A DNA stretch of 64,000 nucleotides, taken from positions 146,519 to 210,518 of the forward strand of contig NC_020053.1 in NCBI RefSeq assembly GCF_000317145.1, given 5' to 3'. A program made the translations under genes and the position numbers. Within the stretch, counting starts at the first letter, position 1. Every line of letters starts with the position of its first letter. The notes below the pieces were generated by a model. That model was not told where the DNA came from. It worked only from the letters and a program-made list of their open reading frames with translations, and made no database searches. Origin of the DNA: Chamaesiphon minutus PCC 6605. Its GTDB lineage: Bacteria > Cyanobacteriota > Cyanobacteriia > Cyanobacteriales > Chamaesiphonaceae. Shown in pieces: positions 16,518-25,133 of this stretch.

Positions 16518-17138
16518 ATGAATAGTATTTTGCATCTTGATTCGAGTCCTCGTGGCGAGCGATCCAGATCTCGCCAACTCGCTAGCAACTTTATGGCAGC
16601 ATGGCGGGATCTCCATCCAGACGCAACGGTTACGTATCGTGACTTGCGCCAAACTCCAATTCCTCACATTACTGAGGATTGGATTGAAGCTGACTTTACG
16701 CCACCAGAATTACTTAGCCCAGAACTGCGAGAGCAGCTCAAGTTATCTGATGAGTTGGTTGACGAGTTTTTAGCTGCCGATCGATGTCTATTCAGTGTGC
16801 CGATGTATAACTTCAGCGTGCCCTCAAATTTCAAAGCCTACATCGATCAGATTGTGCGTGTAGGTCGAACGTTTACGTTTGAGAATGGTCAAGGTAAGGG
16901 GCTAGTCAGCGGGAAGAAAGTTATGTTCATTACGTCACGAGGCGTTGAATTTAGTTCCGGTTCGCCCTTTGAGGGATTGGATGCTCAAGAGCCAGCTTTG
17001 CGTAATATTTTTCAGTTCATGGGAGTGACTGATATTGAGTTTATTCATGCCGATGGTCTAGACATGGGAGACGACGCGCGGAAAAGGGGGTTGGATGAAG
17101 CACAATCTAAAATTCAAAAATTAGTGGTTGATTGGTAG
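16518..17138 (+). CDS. FMN-dependent NADH-azoreductase / NADH:quinone oxidoreductase
   Basis: 206 residues, flavodoxin-like fold. FMN phosphate loop LDSSPRGERSRSRQLA at residues 6-21, the flavin-binding MYNFSVPSNFKAYID at about 96-110 and VMFITSRG at about 140. Such enzymes reduce azo bonds and quinones with NADH and protect against quinone stress. An HxlR regulator is divergently encoded. Together with the next gene it may be part of one multi-gene cassette, since no clear attC separates them; only a core-like CGTTAGTAG is left in the short gap. Confidence 0.9.
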   Translation: MNSILHLDSSPRGERSRSRQLASNFMAAWRDLHPDATVTYRDLRQTPIPHITEDWIEADFTPPELLSPELREQLKLSDELVDEFLAADRCLFSVPMYNFSVPSNFKAYIDQIVRVGRTFTFENGQGKGLVSGKKVMFITSRGVEFSSGSPFEGLDAQEPALRNIFQFMGVTDIEFIHADGLDMGDDARKRGLDEAQSKIQKLVVDW

Positions 17139-17173
17139 TGCCAGCCAGTTAACGTTAGTAGTTAGGAGAAACT

Positions 17174-17647
17174 GTGACACCAGAAGAAATCATTCAATAC
17201 ATCTGCAATCGTCTCTCAGGTGTAGTCCCAAAAGCCAGTTGGGGCGAAACGTCGCTGTTTTACAATCCTGGTTACATGTTGCCCAATGGTGTTTATTTCT
17301 GCACAATCAAACAACACAATGGCGAAAACGACAAAGCATCCAATCTCGATCGAGAAGATGTGTTTAGAGTTGCGATCGGGCTTACCCCAAAAACCTATGT
17401 TCGCTTATTTGGTCGGAGACCAACACGCCCTGGCAAAGGTGGTATTGTTGCAACGGAACACGATTTTACAGAGTTAAATGAGCTGATGCCACATCCAATT
17501 TACGCCTGGATATCCTGGGTACAAATCCTTTCCCCTAGCCGAGACAAATTTGAGGAGGTCTTCCCTTTAATTGAGGAGGCGCATCAGGAAGCAGTCAAAA
17601 AATTTGTGAAAAAGACAGCTAACAATCGTGTTGCAGCGGAACAATGA
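17174..17647 (+). CDS. DUF6194-like conserved protein (cassette gene)
   Basis: 157 residues, start GTG with AGGAG seven bases upstream. Conserved blocks: GVVPKASWGETSLFYNPGY, the GVYFCTIK core, DREDVFRVAIGLTPKTY and HPIYAWISWVQILSPS. No catalytic motif is evident; members are small soluble proteins of unknown role. The last ten codons run into the attC site (ANNRVAAEQ is encoded by its left half), as is common for cassette genes. Confidence 0.7.
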   Translation: MTPEEIIQYICNRLSGVVPKASWGETSLFYNPGYMLPNGVYFCTIKQHNGENDKASNLDREDVFRVAIGLTPKTYVRLFGRRPTRPGKGGIVATEHDFTELNELMPHPIYAWISWVQILSPSRDKFEEVFPLIEEAHQEAVKKFVKKTANNRVAAEQ

Positions 17648-17703
17648 ACTCGATCGGTTGAGTGCCAGAGGCGATCTATGTCCGCTGTACACGGTGGTTA
17701 GCT
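17618..17703 (+). other. Integron attC site 2
   Basis: 86 bp from GCTAACAATCGTGTTGCAGC to GTTAGCT. Left TTGCAGCGGA pairs with right TCCGCTGTACA, with bulges. Followed by the conserved cassette leader CTGAGTTATCGG...GCAGTAATTTTGAG. Confidence 0.8.
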
Positions 17704-17762
17704 TGCTGAGTTATCGGTGATGCAGTAATTTTGAGATTATCTGTTATTTGACAGGAGCTGAG

Positions 17763-18416
17763 ATGAATTCTCTTTTGCAGCAAGCCTTTACCGCTTTCGA
17801 TAACGGGCAACTTCCTAAAGCTGAGGGGTTGTATTTACTGGCTCTTAGACAACACGCGGAAGCCAAGGATGAGAAGTATAAAAATGCAGCGAACGGTTTA
17901 GCTTTTACGTATAGCTTGCAAAATCATTTCGATCGAGCGCGAGAAATATACAGCAACTTGTATGAGATTGTTTGTGCTGAGAATGACCTAAAATGGCAAG
18001 CCATCACACTGCATCAACTCGGGATGGTGGAGAGGTTGGCAGAAAATTTTAAGGAAGCTCAACAGATTTTTCGGCATGAGTATGATTTTCGAGTATCGAA
18101 CTTACCAGGCGATCTCACGGGCTTCTGTGCGAATCAATATGAGCAAGGTTATTTGTACTTGAAGTTAGCGTGCTTAAGCAAAGCAGAGCAGGCAATGTCA
18201 AAAGCATTGGAAATGGCGCAGCAAGCAGGAGATCGTATGTGTATTGGATGCAGTTATCGTGGTCTAGGGGAAGTTTATCTAGCCTTGGGCAATCTCAGCA
18301 GAGCGAAAGAGGAGTTTTTATTCAGCATGAAAGCATTTGAACAAGCTGGCGATAAGATTGCAGTTCTGGAGGTTCAAAAATTGGTAGAGGCACTGACGGG
18401 CACAGCCCAACGGTGA
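17763..18416 (+). CDS. Tetratricopeptide-repeat protein
   Basis: 217 residues from ATG at 17763, chosen for AGGAG six bases upstream rather than the TTG 15 bases earlier. It consists of about five TPR-like helical pairs (for example AFTAFDNGQLPKAEGLYLLA, ALAFTYSLQNHFDRAREIY, YLALGNLSRAKEEFLFS). Cytoplasmic protein-protein scaffold; partner unknown. It sits directly behind an attC leader, as a cassette gene. The sequence after its stop (GCCCAACGGTGAGG) may be the left core of a decayed attC; the remaining 190 bp before the GFA gene shows no intact site. Confidence 0.75.
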   Translation: MNSLLQQAFTAFDNGQLPKAEGLYLLALRQHAEAKDEKYKNAANGLAFTYSLQNHFDRAREIYSNLYEIVCAENDLKWQAITLHQLGMVERLAENFKEAQQIFRHEYDFRVSNLPGDLTGFCANQYEQGYLYLKLACLSKAEQAMSKALEMAQQAGDRMCIGCSYRGLGEVYLALGNLSRAKEEFLFSMKAFEQAGDKIAVLEVQKLVEALTGTAQR

Positions 18417-18752
18417 GGCGGTATTTTGAAGGTTTCTCGTCAGAGTTGAGAACATCTCATTGCGAGGAAATTCGTAAAGGTGTTGTTTCAAAATAATCTG
18501 TAGGAGAGTTATTCATTGAATCAGCAGCGTTAAATTAGGATTGTTGATTGCGATCGCAAGTCAGCTTGCAGCGTTACTCTAGAATCAATAGCGTTTTAAG
18601 AAGCAGATGGTAGACGCATTATCGGGTGGTTGCTTATGCGGAGCAGTACGTTACAGAATCGACCAAGTTTTCGATGCAGTGTACTGCCACTGTTCGATGT
18701 GTCGGAAAAGTGGAGGTGCGCCTGTTGTCGCATGGGTAATTGTGATACCAAT

Positions 18753-19319
18753 TTAAATGGTGTTGACGACAGATAGTGCATCTAAAATGAATGGATATCC
18801 GGTAATACTCGCAATGATTTCAGGAGTTAGTTCTGCCAAAAGTTGCCCTACCTTGATTTGAAGTTCTTCCAGAGTTTTGACTGAAGCCCATCGTAGATCA
18901 GCTTTGAGATATTGCCACAAGTGCTCAATTGGATTTAGTTCTGGGCAATAAGGTGGTTGAAATATCAGGATAATATTTTCTGGTATCACCAATTTCTTGC
19001 TGGTATGAAAACGACCATTGTCAACTTGAATAACATTGAGACTATCTGGATAAATCTTGGCAAATTCATCCAAAAACCGTTGAAAGCACTCGGTATCGAC
19101 ATGAGAGAATTGCAGAAAAAAAGACTCTCCTGTGGCTGGTTCAACCGCCCCATATAGCCAAAATGCCTTAAATAGCCATTGCCATTCTCCAATCGGTTTA
19201 ATGCCGCAAGCCGTCAGCAATCTACCAATTAACGTTTTGAGTCCAAACCGACTTTCATCTTGAACAAAATACCTTAAAGGTCGCTCATTCTGGCGATCGA
19301 ATAAACTTAACAGTTCCAA
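18753..19319 (-). CDS. IS630-family transposase, catalytic DDE part (orfB)
   Basis: 188 residues with the DDE_3 catalytic core of Tc1/mariner-IS630 enzymes: first D in YFVQDESRFGLK, second in VIQVDNGRFHTS, and the final acid in PYCPELNPIEHLWQYLK. It lacks its own helix-turn-helix; this is supplied by orfA through frameshifting at the A7 run. All three catalytic residues are present, so the element could be active. Confidence 0.87.
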   Translation of the reverse strand: MELLSLFDRQNERPLRYFVQDESRFGLKTLIGRLLTACGIKPIGEWQWLFKAFWLYGAVEPATGESFFLQFSHVDTECFQRFLDEFAKIYPDSLNVIQVDNGRFHTSKKLVIPENIILIFQPPYCPELNPIEHLWQYLKADLRWASVKTLEELQIKVGQLLAELTPEIIASITGYPFILDALSVVNTI

Positions 19320-19327
19320 GTCCGAAG

Positions 19328-19822
19328 CTAAGTTTTTTTAAAAGCCAAACGGCTGTCCCGATCTTGCTTGTAATGTTGTGGTCGTGCTACTTTCAGCTTG
19401 GCTTTGAGCCGATAGCGGGTCATTTGATAAACCGCATGATACTCTGCTTCGACGCCTAACGTTTCGGACAACCATTCCTGGACTGCTCCATAGCTATCAA
19501 ATCCATTTTCTGGATCTTGTAATCGTTTTGACAACGACTCTTCTGCCCAGGTCGGAATTACCCGATTGCCCCCGCCTGGGCTACTTTTGACACTTTCTAA
19601 TGCTGCCAATCCTCCGGTGCGATAGATTCTTAACCATTCTTGTAATGTCCCTCGATGTCTCCCAATTGCTTTAGCAATCTTGCTGATGCTGGGTGCCTTC
19701 TCTTGTTTGAGCCAGTAGAGTACCTGGAGCCTTTCCTTGACTATCGGCTGGCTGGCTTGATGTAATCTTGCGGTTATTTCTTCTAAGCTCTGTGCGATCG
19801 TAATTGAGGTTTTTCCTGCCAT
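19328..19822 (-). CDS. IS630-family transposase, N-terminal part (orfA)
   Basis: 164 residues with paired helix-turn-helix motifs (SISKIAKAIGRHRGTLQEWL and the region around WAEESLSKRLQDPENGFDSYG) that bind the element ends. It ends LAFKKT at a run of seven A residues. Slipping one base back on the A-run continues into the catalytic frame (KKNLASDLELLSLFDRQ), so the complete transposase is probably made by programmed frameshifting. Confidence 0.85.
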   Translation of the reverse strand: MAGKTSITIAQSLEEITARLHQASQPIVKERLQVLYWLKQEKAPSISKIAKAIGRHRGTLQEWLRIYRTGGLAALESVKSSPGGGNRVIPTWAEESLSKRLQDPENGFDSYGAVQEWLSETLGVEAEYHAVYQMTRYRLKAKLKVARPQHYKQDRDSRLAFKKT

Positions 19823-20187
19823 CTCTATCTCTCTTATCCTCCATTTCTCATTTTAGCCGATCTGTCATCCCTTAAATTTAAATTGGTATGAAAACCGAGA
19901 ATTTTCAACTGATTCAAGGTTCTACGGTGGATTATGCTTCTTCTGAGCAAGGCTTCCGTTGTTTCTGTCCAGTTTGCGGGTCATTGCTGTTTTATCGACA
20001 CCAAGGAGCAGATTATCTTGAAATCACGATTGGGACATTAGACGATCCAGATCGGGTTGAGCCACAGGTACACCTTTTTGCAGATGACCAAATCAAGTGG
20101 TTCAAGCTCCAGGATTTGCATCCTCGCTATCACGATAATGTGATGCCGCATCCCAGTAAACGAAATACGATGTGAGCCAACAGCGTA

Positions 20188-20276
20188 GCCCAACAATTCC
20201 ATTGCACACCGACTGTTGAAAGATGGTTGGTTGAGTTCGAGAGGTAGTTCGCGGCGGGTGAACGGACTCGTTAAAT
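20188..20276 (+). other. Integron attC site 3
   Basis: 89 bp from GCCCAACAATTCCATTGCAC to GTTAAAT. Left GCACACCGAC and right GCGGCGGGTG belong to the same family of arms as sites 7, 9 and 17. It follows the GFA cassette gene by 12 bp. Confidence 0.75.
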
Positions 20277-20296
20277 TTACTGGAGTGAATACGCCT

Positions 20297-20415
20297 CTAG
20301 TCCAATGTCCAATCATGACTCACAGCATAGTGACAAAACTGTTCCACAATCTCCGAGCTTTGCTGCTGTCGCCACTTAATCCCGATCTTCCGTTGAAAAT
20401 CCAAATCGACTTGTT
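20297..20415 (-). pseudogene. C-terminal fragment of a LysR regulator gene
   Basis: Closely matches the last 40 codons and stop of the intact LysR gene at 30327 (shared GTTCCACAATCTCCGAGCTT and flanks). The rest of the gene is missing; the fragment begins right after attC site 3. Confidence 0.75.
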
Positions 20416-20503
20416 TGAGTCTGGAGATCGCGATCGAATGTAGATTAATTTCTGGACTGGGGGAAGCAACCCGAAGCTTGAGATCGTTTTTTGAGTAAAT
20501 ACT

Positions 20504-20592
20504 TTAACTTAAATGCCTCCGCCCTTGCCGATCGTGAATTAACTTTTGTTCGATCGCCAACTTACGGCGGTAACTATATTGCCCATATACAC
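20504..20592 (-). pseudogene. C-terminal fragment of an nrtS-like gene
   Basis: Encodes VYGQYSYRRKLAIEQK and DRQGRRHLS, matching the end of the intact small membrane protein at 32522. The sequence diverges abruptly upstream of the glutamine-tyrosine block. Like the LysR fragment beside it, it sits in front of a Crp gene, mirroring the order around 30-34 kb. Confidence 0.75.
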
Positions 20593-20702
20593 CGATCGAT
20601 TGCGCGATCTGCCAGGAACGTAAGCAGAAATTTTCCTCAATATCTAGGATGTAGATGTAATATGCTTCATAAATACGATCGATTTCCAAGCCAGATTGAG
20701 AT

Positions 20703-21293
20703 ATGAATGTTCTAAATTCTAAATCGCTGTTGATGTTACTTCAAGGAACGATTGCCTATCGCGATTTGGTAAATGGACAAACGCTATTTTATCAAGGAGA
20801 TCCGGCTGAGTCAGTTTTTGTCGTAGAGTCAGGAAAAATTAGACTCGCCCATTTCACTCAAGCTGGAAAAGTCATTCAACACTATGACGCAGTAGCTGGG
20901 GAGAGCTTTGCCGAGGCAGCATTGTTCAATTCAGTCTATGATTGCGCGGCAATCGCTGAGATCCCCTCAAGAGTGATGGTGTTGTCCAAAGAGATTTTAT
21001 TCAAGACTTTAGAACAACAGCCGACGTTAGCAATGGAAGTAATGGCACAACTGGCGAAACGGGCGCATCACCTTAAAGTCCTCCTGCACCTCCGCAGTAT
21101 TCGCTCCCCGCGCGAGCGGGTTCTCCACTACCTTCAACTGATTGCCCAGTCTAACCAGGTGAATTTAAAGCGTTCGTTCAAGGATATTGCTGAGGAGATT
21201 GGTATCGCCCCAGAGGTCTTCTCCAGGGCACTCTCAAGCTTGGAGCAAGATGGCGTAATTAGTCGTAGTCAGCGCAACATAGACCTTCATTAG
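20703..21293 (+). CDS. Crp/Fnr-family transcriptional regulator
   Basis: 196 residues. Residues about 10-120 form the cyclic-nucleotide-binding-type beta roll (GQTLFYQGDPAESVFVVESGKIRL, GESFAEAALF). Residues 140-190 form the winged helix (FKDIAEEIGIAPEVFSRALSSLEQDGVI). The phosphate-cassette arginine of cAMP binders is not present in GESFAEAALF, so another ligand or none is likely. A paralogue lies at 33333. It precedes a group of dehydrogenase and GST genes on the same strand, separated by 210 bp. Confidence 0.85.
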   Translation: MNVLNSKSLLMLLQGTIAYRDLVNGQTLFYQGDPAESVFVVESGKIRLAHFTQAGKVIQHYDAVAGESFAEAALFNSVYDCAAIAEIPSRVMVLSKEILFKTLEQQPTLAMEVMAQLAKRAHHLKVLLHLRSIRSPRERVLHYLQLIAQSNQVNLKRSFKDIAEEIGIAPEVFSRALSSLEQDGVISRSQRNIDLH

Positions 21294-21504
21294 CCTGCGC
21301 TCTTCAGCGTGGGTTTTTCGCTTAATCATAAGTTTCAAAAAGTCGATCGAAACTTGACCCCAGTCAATGCGGCTGACGATCGAAAGCAATATACTGACGC
21401 AGATGGCTTCAAACAAGATCCATGGAATCTAAAGTAGCCTAGCCCTAGATGGTTACGGCATGGCTGTTCGGCAAAAATTTTGATGATTAACTCAGGAAAT
21501 TGTT

Positions 21505-22242
21505 ATGAACGTTCAAAACTCAGTTGCTTTTGTCACAGGTGCGAATCGCGGAATTGGTAGAGCCTATGTTGAAGCTCTCTTACAAGCAGGTGTTCGCCGT
21601 ATTTATGCCACTGCCCGATCGATCGAAACACTTCAAGATCTTGTCGCACTCGCTCCCGATCGAATTATGCCGATCGCACTAGATGTCACCGATCTCGATC
21701 GCGTTAATGCTACCGCTCAAACCGCCCAGGATGTCACCCTGTTAATTAATAATGCTGGAGTCATTGGTTCTGGCGGGCTATTTACTCCTAAGAGCGTGGA
21801 AACCGCTCAATGGGAAATGAACACCAACTACTTCGGCACACTCTCGATGGTTCGTGCTTTTGCACCGATTCTGAAGCGCAATGGTGGTGGGGCGATCGTC
21901 AACATGCTATCCGTAGTATCCGTGGCGAACGCCCCCGTATTTGGTTCCTACAGTGCTTCTAAAGCGGCACTCCATTCCTTAACCCAAGACATTCGGGCAG
22001 AACTGGCAGCACAAGGCACACAAGTGGTAGGCGTTTTTCCTGGCCCTGTAGATACGGCGATGACTGAAGGTTTACCTGGAGATAAAGCCGAACCGAGCAA
22101 TGTGGCGCAGGCAGTGCTACAAGCGGTTGAAAAAGGGATTGAGGATGTCTATCCCGATCCCGTGTCTCAGGGTGCATTTGCGGCGATCGCCGAACCATTG
22201 AAAGCCGTTGAAAAAATGTTTGCAGGTTGGATGCCTCAATAG
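21505..22242 (+). CDS. Short-chain dehydrogenase/reductase
   Basis: 245 residues, classical SDR. NAD(P)-binding TGANRGIG at residues 11-18, NNAG at about 85, catalytic serine in NMLSVVS, YSASK at about 150 and PGPVDTAM after the active site. The Arg after TGAN suggests NADPH preference. First of four same-strand redox genes (21.5-24.9 kb) with gaps of 35-105 bp, likely an operon. Substrate unknown. Confidence 0.88.
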   Translation: MNVQNSVAFVTGANRGIGRAYVEALLQAGVRRIYATARSIETLQDLVALAPDRIMPIALDVTDLDRVNATAQTAQDVTLLINNAGVIGSGGLFTPKSVETAQWEMNTNYFGTLSMVRAFAPILKRNGGGAIVNMLSVVSVANAPVFGSYSASKAALHSLTQDIRAELAAQGTQVVGVFPGPVDTAMTEGLPGDKAEPSNVAQAVLQAVEKGIEDVYPDPVSQGAFAAIAEPLKAVEKMFAGWMPQ

Positions 22243-22346
22243 ATCGCCGATCTATTGGCGATCTTTTCTCCAGGTACTCCATTGAGGGGAGTTCTGCTCC
22301 TTGAGTGGGCTACCGTAAGTGCATCGCTCTTTTTTGGCAGGTTAAT

Positions 22347-23114
22347 ATGAACGCTCGGTGGGCATTGACAAACAAAAAAGCCTTAGTCACAGGAGCAACT
22401 AAAGGCATTGGCAAGGCGATCGCTGCTGAGTTCTTGGCTCTTGGGGCAGAGGTATCGATCGTTGCCCGGAGTGAAGCATCGGTAGCTGATACGCTTACTA
22501 CTTGGCAGCAACAGGGCTGGATGGTGAATGGTGTCGTTGCTGATGTATCGACTCAAGCAGGTCGTCAAGCAGTTTCTAGCCATGTTCGAGACACACTCGG
22601 TACTCTAGATATTCTGGTAAATAATGTCGGGACTAATATTCGCAAAAAGGTGGTGGACTATACCGTCGATGAATATGCCTCGATCTTCCAAACAAATCTA
22701 GATTCAGTATTTGAGCTGTGCCAACTAGTTTACCCTTTGTTACAAGCGAGTCCCGATGCCAGTATCGTCAATATCGGCTCCGTAGCTGGATTGACTGCGA
22801 TTCGCACGGGTGCGCCCTACGGCATGACAAAAGCCGCCTTGGTACAGTTGACTCGTGCGCTAGCAGTGGAATGGGCTGGCGATCGCATCCGTGTCAACAC
22901 GGTAGCTCCTTGGTTTATTCAAACACCGCTGACGGAGCCGCTACTGAGCGATCCCGATCTGTTGGACGAAGTACTGTTACAAACGCCGATGGGACGGGTT
23001 GGCGATCCAGAGGATGTTGCTGGGCTGGTGGCATTCTTATGTATGCCATCATCAGCCTACATCACTGGACAGTGCATTGCCGTTGATGGCGGCTTTACCG
23101 CTTTTGGATTCTAG
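22347..23114 (+). CDS. Short-chain dehydrogenase/reductase (tropinone reductase-like)
   Basis: 255 residues from ATG at 22347 (GGCAGGTTAAT upstream), preferred over an upstream in-frame start. TGATKGIG at about 14-21, NNVGTN at about 93, NIGSVAG with the catalytic serine, YGMTKAAL at about 160 and the C-terminal [12 protein letters not shown]. The NNVGTN form is typical of tropinone-reductase-like SDRs. Second gene of the redox group. A decayed piece of a related gene is found at 24956. Confidence 0.88.
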   Translation: MNARWALTNKKALVTGATKGIGKAIAAEFLALGAEVSIVARSEASVADTLTTWQQQGWMVNGVVADVSTQAGRQAVSSHVRDTLGTLDILVNNVGTNIRKKVVDYTVDEYASIFQTNLDSVFELCQLVYPLLQASPDASIVNIGSVAGLTAIRTGAPYGMTKAALVQLTRALAVEWAGDRIRVNTVAPWFIQTPLTEPLLSDPDLLDEVLLQTPMGRVGDPEDVAGLVAFLCMPSSAYITGQCIAVDGGFTAFGF

Positions 23115-23167
23115 TTGAGATTGCATTTGCGATCGGTGACGATTTTAATCTTTCAGAAGAGATCCCC

Positions 23168-23797
23168 ATGTATACCATCTACGCATTTCCGACACCCAAT
23201 AGTATCAAGGTACCGATCGCCTTGGAAGAACTCAACCTTGAGTATACGCTTCACCCAGTTAATATCCGTCAAGGCGGACAGCGCGAACCTGATTTTCTGA
23301 CAGTGAATCCCGCTGGCAAAGTTCCCGTGCTTGTCGAAGAAAGCCCTGCGGGTCAACCATTCGTACTCTCCGAATCCGCAGCCATTCTGGTTTTTCTGGC
23401 TGAAAAACATGGCAAGTTGTTACCAACAGAGCAGATCGCCCGCGCTCGCGTATTTGAACAGCTATTCTTTCATGCTTCGGGACTCAGCCCCGCCTTTGGA
23501 CAATCGGGGTATTTCCAAAAACTGGCACCCGAACCCGTGCCCCTAGCAATCTCGCGCTTTCATGGCGAAGCTAAACGCACACTTGGCTTACTCGATCGCA
23601 CCCTAGCACAACACACATATGTCGCTGGTGATGATTACGCAATTGCCGACATCGCCCACTTCGGCTGGTTGTGGCGGCGGGCTTTTGCTGGTGTTGACTT
23701 TGACGAGTCTCCTAATGTCGCCCGTTGGTATGAGTCGATCGCGTCACGTCCGGCTGTGGTACGAGCGATCGCCAAAGTCGAAGCCCTGGCAGCATAA
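23168..23797 (+). CDS. Glutathione S-transferase
   Basis: 209 residues. Thioredoxin-like N-terminal domain with NPAGKVPVLVEE (cis-proline) at about 47-58 and LSESAAILVFLAEK (glutathione-binding ES) at about 67-80. All-helical C-terminal domain with the N-capping motif YAIADIAHFGWLWR at about 157. Conjugates or reduces electrophiles with glutathione. Third gene in the redox group. Its C-terminal 30 codons are duplicated at about 25000-25090. Confidence 0.88.
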   Translation: MYTIYAFPTPNSIKVPIALEELNLEYTLHPVNIRQGGQREPDFLTVNPAGKVPVLVEESPAGQPFVLSESAAILVFLAEKHGKLLPTEQIARARVFEQLFFHASGLSPAFGQSGYFQKLAPEPVPLAISRFHGEAKRTLGLLDRTLAQHTYVAGDDYAIADIAHFGWLWRRAFAGVDFDESPNVARWYESIASRPAVVRAIAKVEALAA

Positions 23798-23830
23798 CTG
23801 CAATTCATTATTACTATCAAAAGAGAACTT

Positions 23831-24907
23831 ATGAACGCGAACGAGACTCGTACTGCTGTAGTAGCAGGTGCCACAGGAATCATCGGCAGAGCGATCGTCG
23901 CACAGCTTGCCGAACTTGGTGGATGGCGGATAATCGCCGTCTCGAAATCCGGTAGAAAGGTGCCAGGTGCCGATGAAGCGATCGGTGTCGATCTGCTCGA
24001 TAAATTACATGTCCAGCGGATGTTCTCATCGGTAAGTACCGCGAGTCAGCTCTTTTTCGCAGCCTACTTACCGCAACCGAGTTGGATTGCGGAAGTCCAC
24101 CCAAACCTGGCAATGCTGGTTAATACAGTTGAAGGACTAGAGTCGGTTGGCGCACCCTTGCAGCATATAACGCTGATTACGGGCGCAAAATATTACGGCG
24201 TTCATTTGGGCATCTCTGCCGCACCCGCTCTGGAGACAGAGCCAAGGCATTTAGGCGCAAACTTTTACTACGAGCAGGAAGATTATCTGCGCTCTCGCTC
24301 GGAAAGCAGTACATGGCAATGGACGAATCTGGTTGCGAGCCATCTGACTGGTTTTGCTGCTGGCAACGCTATGAACCTTGCACTAGCGATCGCCGTGTAT
24401 GCTTCGATCGTGCGCGAGGTGGGGCTGCGCCTTGATTTTCCTGGCAGTCCTGCTGCCTTCAGTGCGATGACTCAGATTGTCGATGCCGAGCAAGTTGCTG
24501 CCGCCGCAGTTTGGTCAGCCGAGACTCCACAAGCCGCTGGCGAGGTTTTCAACATTTCTAATGGCGATCCGACACGTTGGTCTTATCTTTGGACTGTCTT
24601 CGCGACATACTTTGACGTACCGCTAGGCGGAACTCGTCCGATTCCCCTTGCAGACTTTATGGCTGAGTACGAACCATTATGGCGATCGATGGCGAAGAAA
24701 TATCATCTGATTAATTCCGAACTCTCCGAGCTAGTGAATTGGCGATTTCTGGAGTTCATGTTTGCGATCGACTATGACATCGTGCTTGCCTTGGGTAAGA
24801 TTCGTCGAGCCGGATTCGTAAAACACCCTGACACCATAGACGCATTTAAGCTGCGCTTCGAGCAGTATCGTCAAGAACGTCTGATTCCCAATTTTGACAA
24901 AGCGTAA
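23831..24907 (+). CDS. Atypical SDR of the PRISE (progesterone 5-beta-reductase/iridoid synthase-like) family
   Basis: 358 residues. Rossmann start VVAGATGIIGRAIVAQL at residues 10-26. Family marks include ITGAKYYGVHLG at about 117, NFYYEQEDYLR with the catalytic tyrosine at about 145, and the GEVFNISNGDPTRWSYLW block at about 240. Members reduce activated C=C bonds of enones with NADPH. Last gene of the redox group; with GST and SDRs it suggests detoxification of, or synthesis with, electrophilic carbonyl compounds. Confidence 0.82.
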   Translation: MNANETRTAVVAGATGIIGRAIVAQLAELGGWRIIAVSKSGRKVPGADEAIGVDLLDKLHVQRMFSSVSTASQLFFAAYLPQPSWIAEVHPNLAMLVNTVEGLESVGAPLQHITLITGAKYYGVHLGISAAPALETEPRHLGANFYYEQEDYLRSRSESSTWQWTNLVASHLTGFAAGNAMNLALAIAVYASIVREVGLRLDFPGSPAAFSAMTQIVDAEQVAAAAVWSAETPQAAGEVFNISNGDPTRWSYLWTVFATYFDVPLGGTRPIPLADFMAEYEPLWRSMAKKYHLINSELSELVNWRFLEFMFAIDYDIVLALGKIRRAGFVKHPDTIDAFKLRFEQYRQERLIPNFDKA

Positions 24908-24955
24908 GTCCGTTCTTTATTTTCTCGATCGCTAACAAATGATTGTAACGATTGT

Positions 24956-25098
24956 GTGGGATGAGGGGCTGGCGATCCAGAGGATATTGCTTAGGTAGTC
25001 TCCTAATGTCGCCCGTTGGTACGAGTCGATCGCGGCACGTCCGGCTGTGTTACGATCGATTGCGAAAGTCGAAGCCCCGGCAGCATAACTGCTGGAGG
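24956..25098 (+). pseudogene. Fossil of a duplicated SDR-GST gene pair
   Basis: A 30-bp piece matching the SDR gene near 22995 (GGCGATCCAGAGGATATTGC) is joined directly to about 90 bp matching the 3' end of the GST gene, including its stop. The order equals that of the intact pair but everything between is deleted. Confidence 0.75.
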
Positions 25099-25133
25099 GA
25101 AGCGATCTGGGCCAGGATGAGGTTTTGTGACTA

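Larger units (their letters stand above)
18746..19888 (-). mobile_element. IS630-like insertion sequence
   Basis: 1143 bp with ends TACCAATTTAAAT...GACAGAT repeated in inverted orientation at both edges. It carries two overlapping-frame transposase genes on the minus strand. Flanked on both sides by TGA. The host reading frame is restored cleanly only if TGA is counted as a 3-bp duplication and the terminal TA belongs to the element. The usual IS630 reading (TA duplication) would leave a stop in the host gene. Confidence 0.85.
18607..20175 (+). pseudogene. GFA-family gene interrupted by an IS630-like element
   Basis: The first part, 18607-18745, encodes GGCLCGAVRYRI and YCHCSMCRKSGGAP, the zinc-binding cysteines of the glutathione-dependent formaldehyde-activating (GFA/Mss4-like) fold. 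The second part, from 19889, encodes KTENFQLIQGSTVDYAS, FRCFCPVCGSLLFY and HPRYHDNVMPHP. Removing the insertion and one copy of the flanking TGA joins them in frame (GTA ATT GTG AAA ACC), giving a full-length protein of about 140 residues. An attC site follows directly, so it was a cassette gene. Presumably inactive now. Confidence 0.85.

Noticed and set aside
17140-17165. CGTTAGTAGTTAGG after the azoreductase as an attC site
   Set aside because: A core-like sequence is present but there is no room for arms in the 35-bp gap; at most a remnant.
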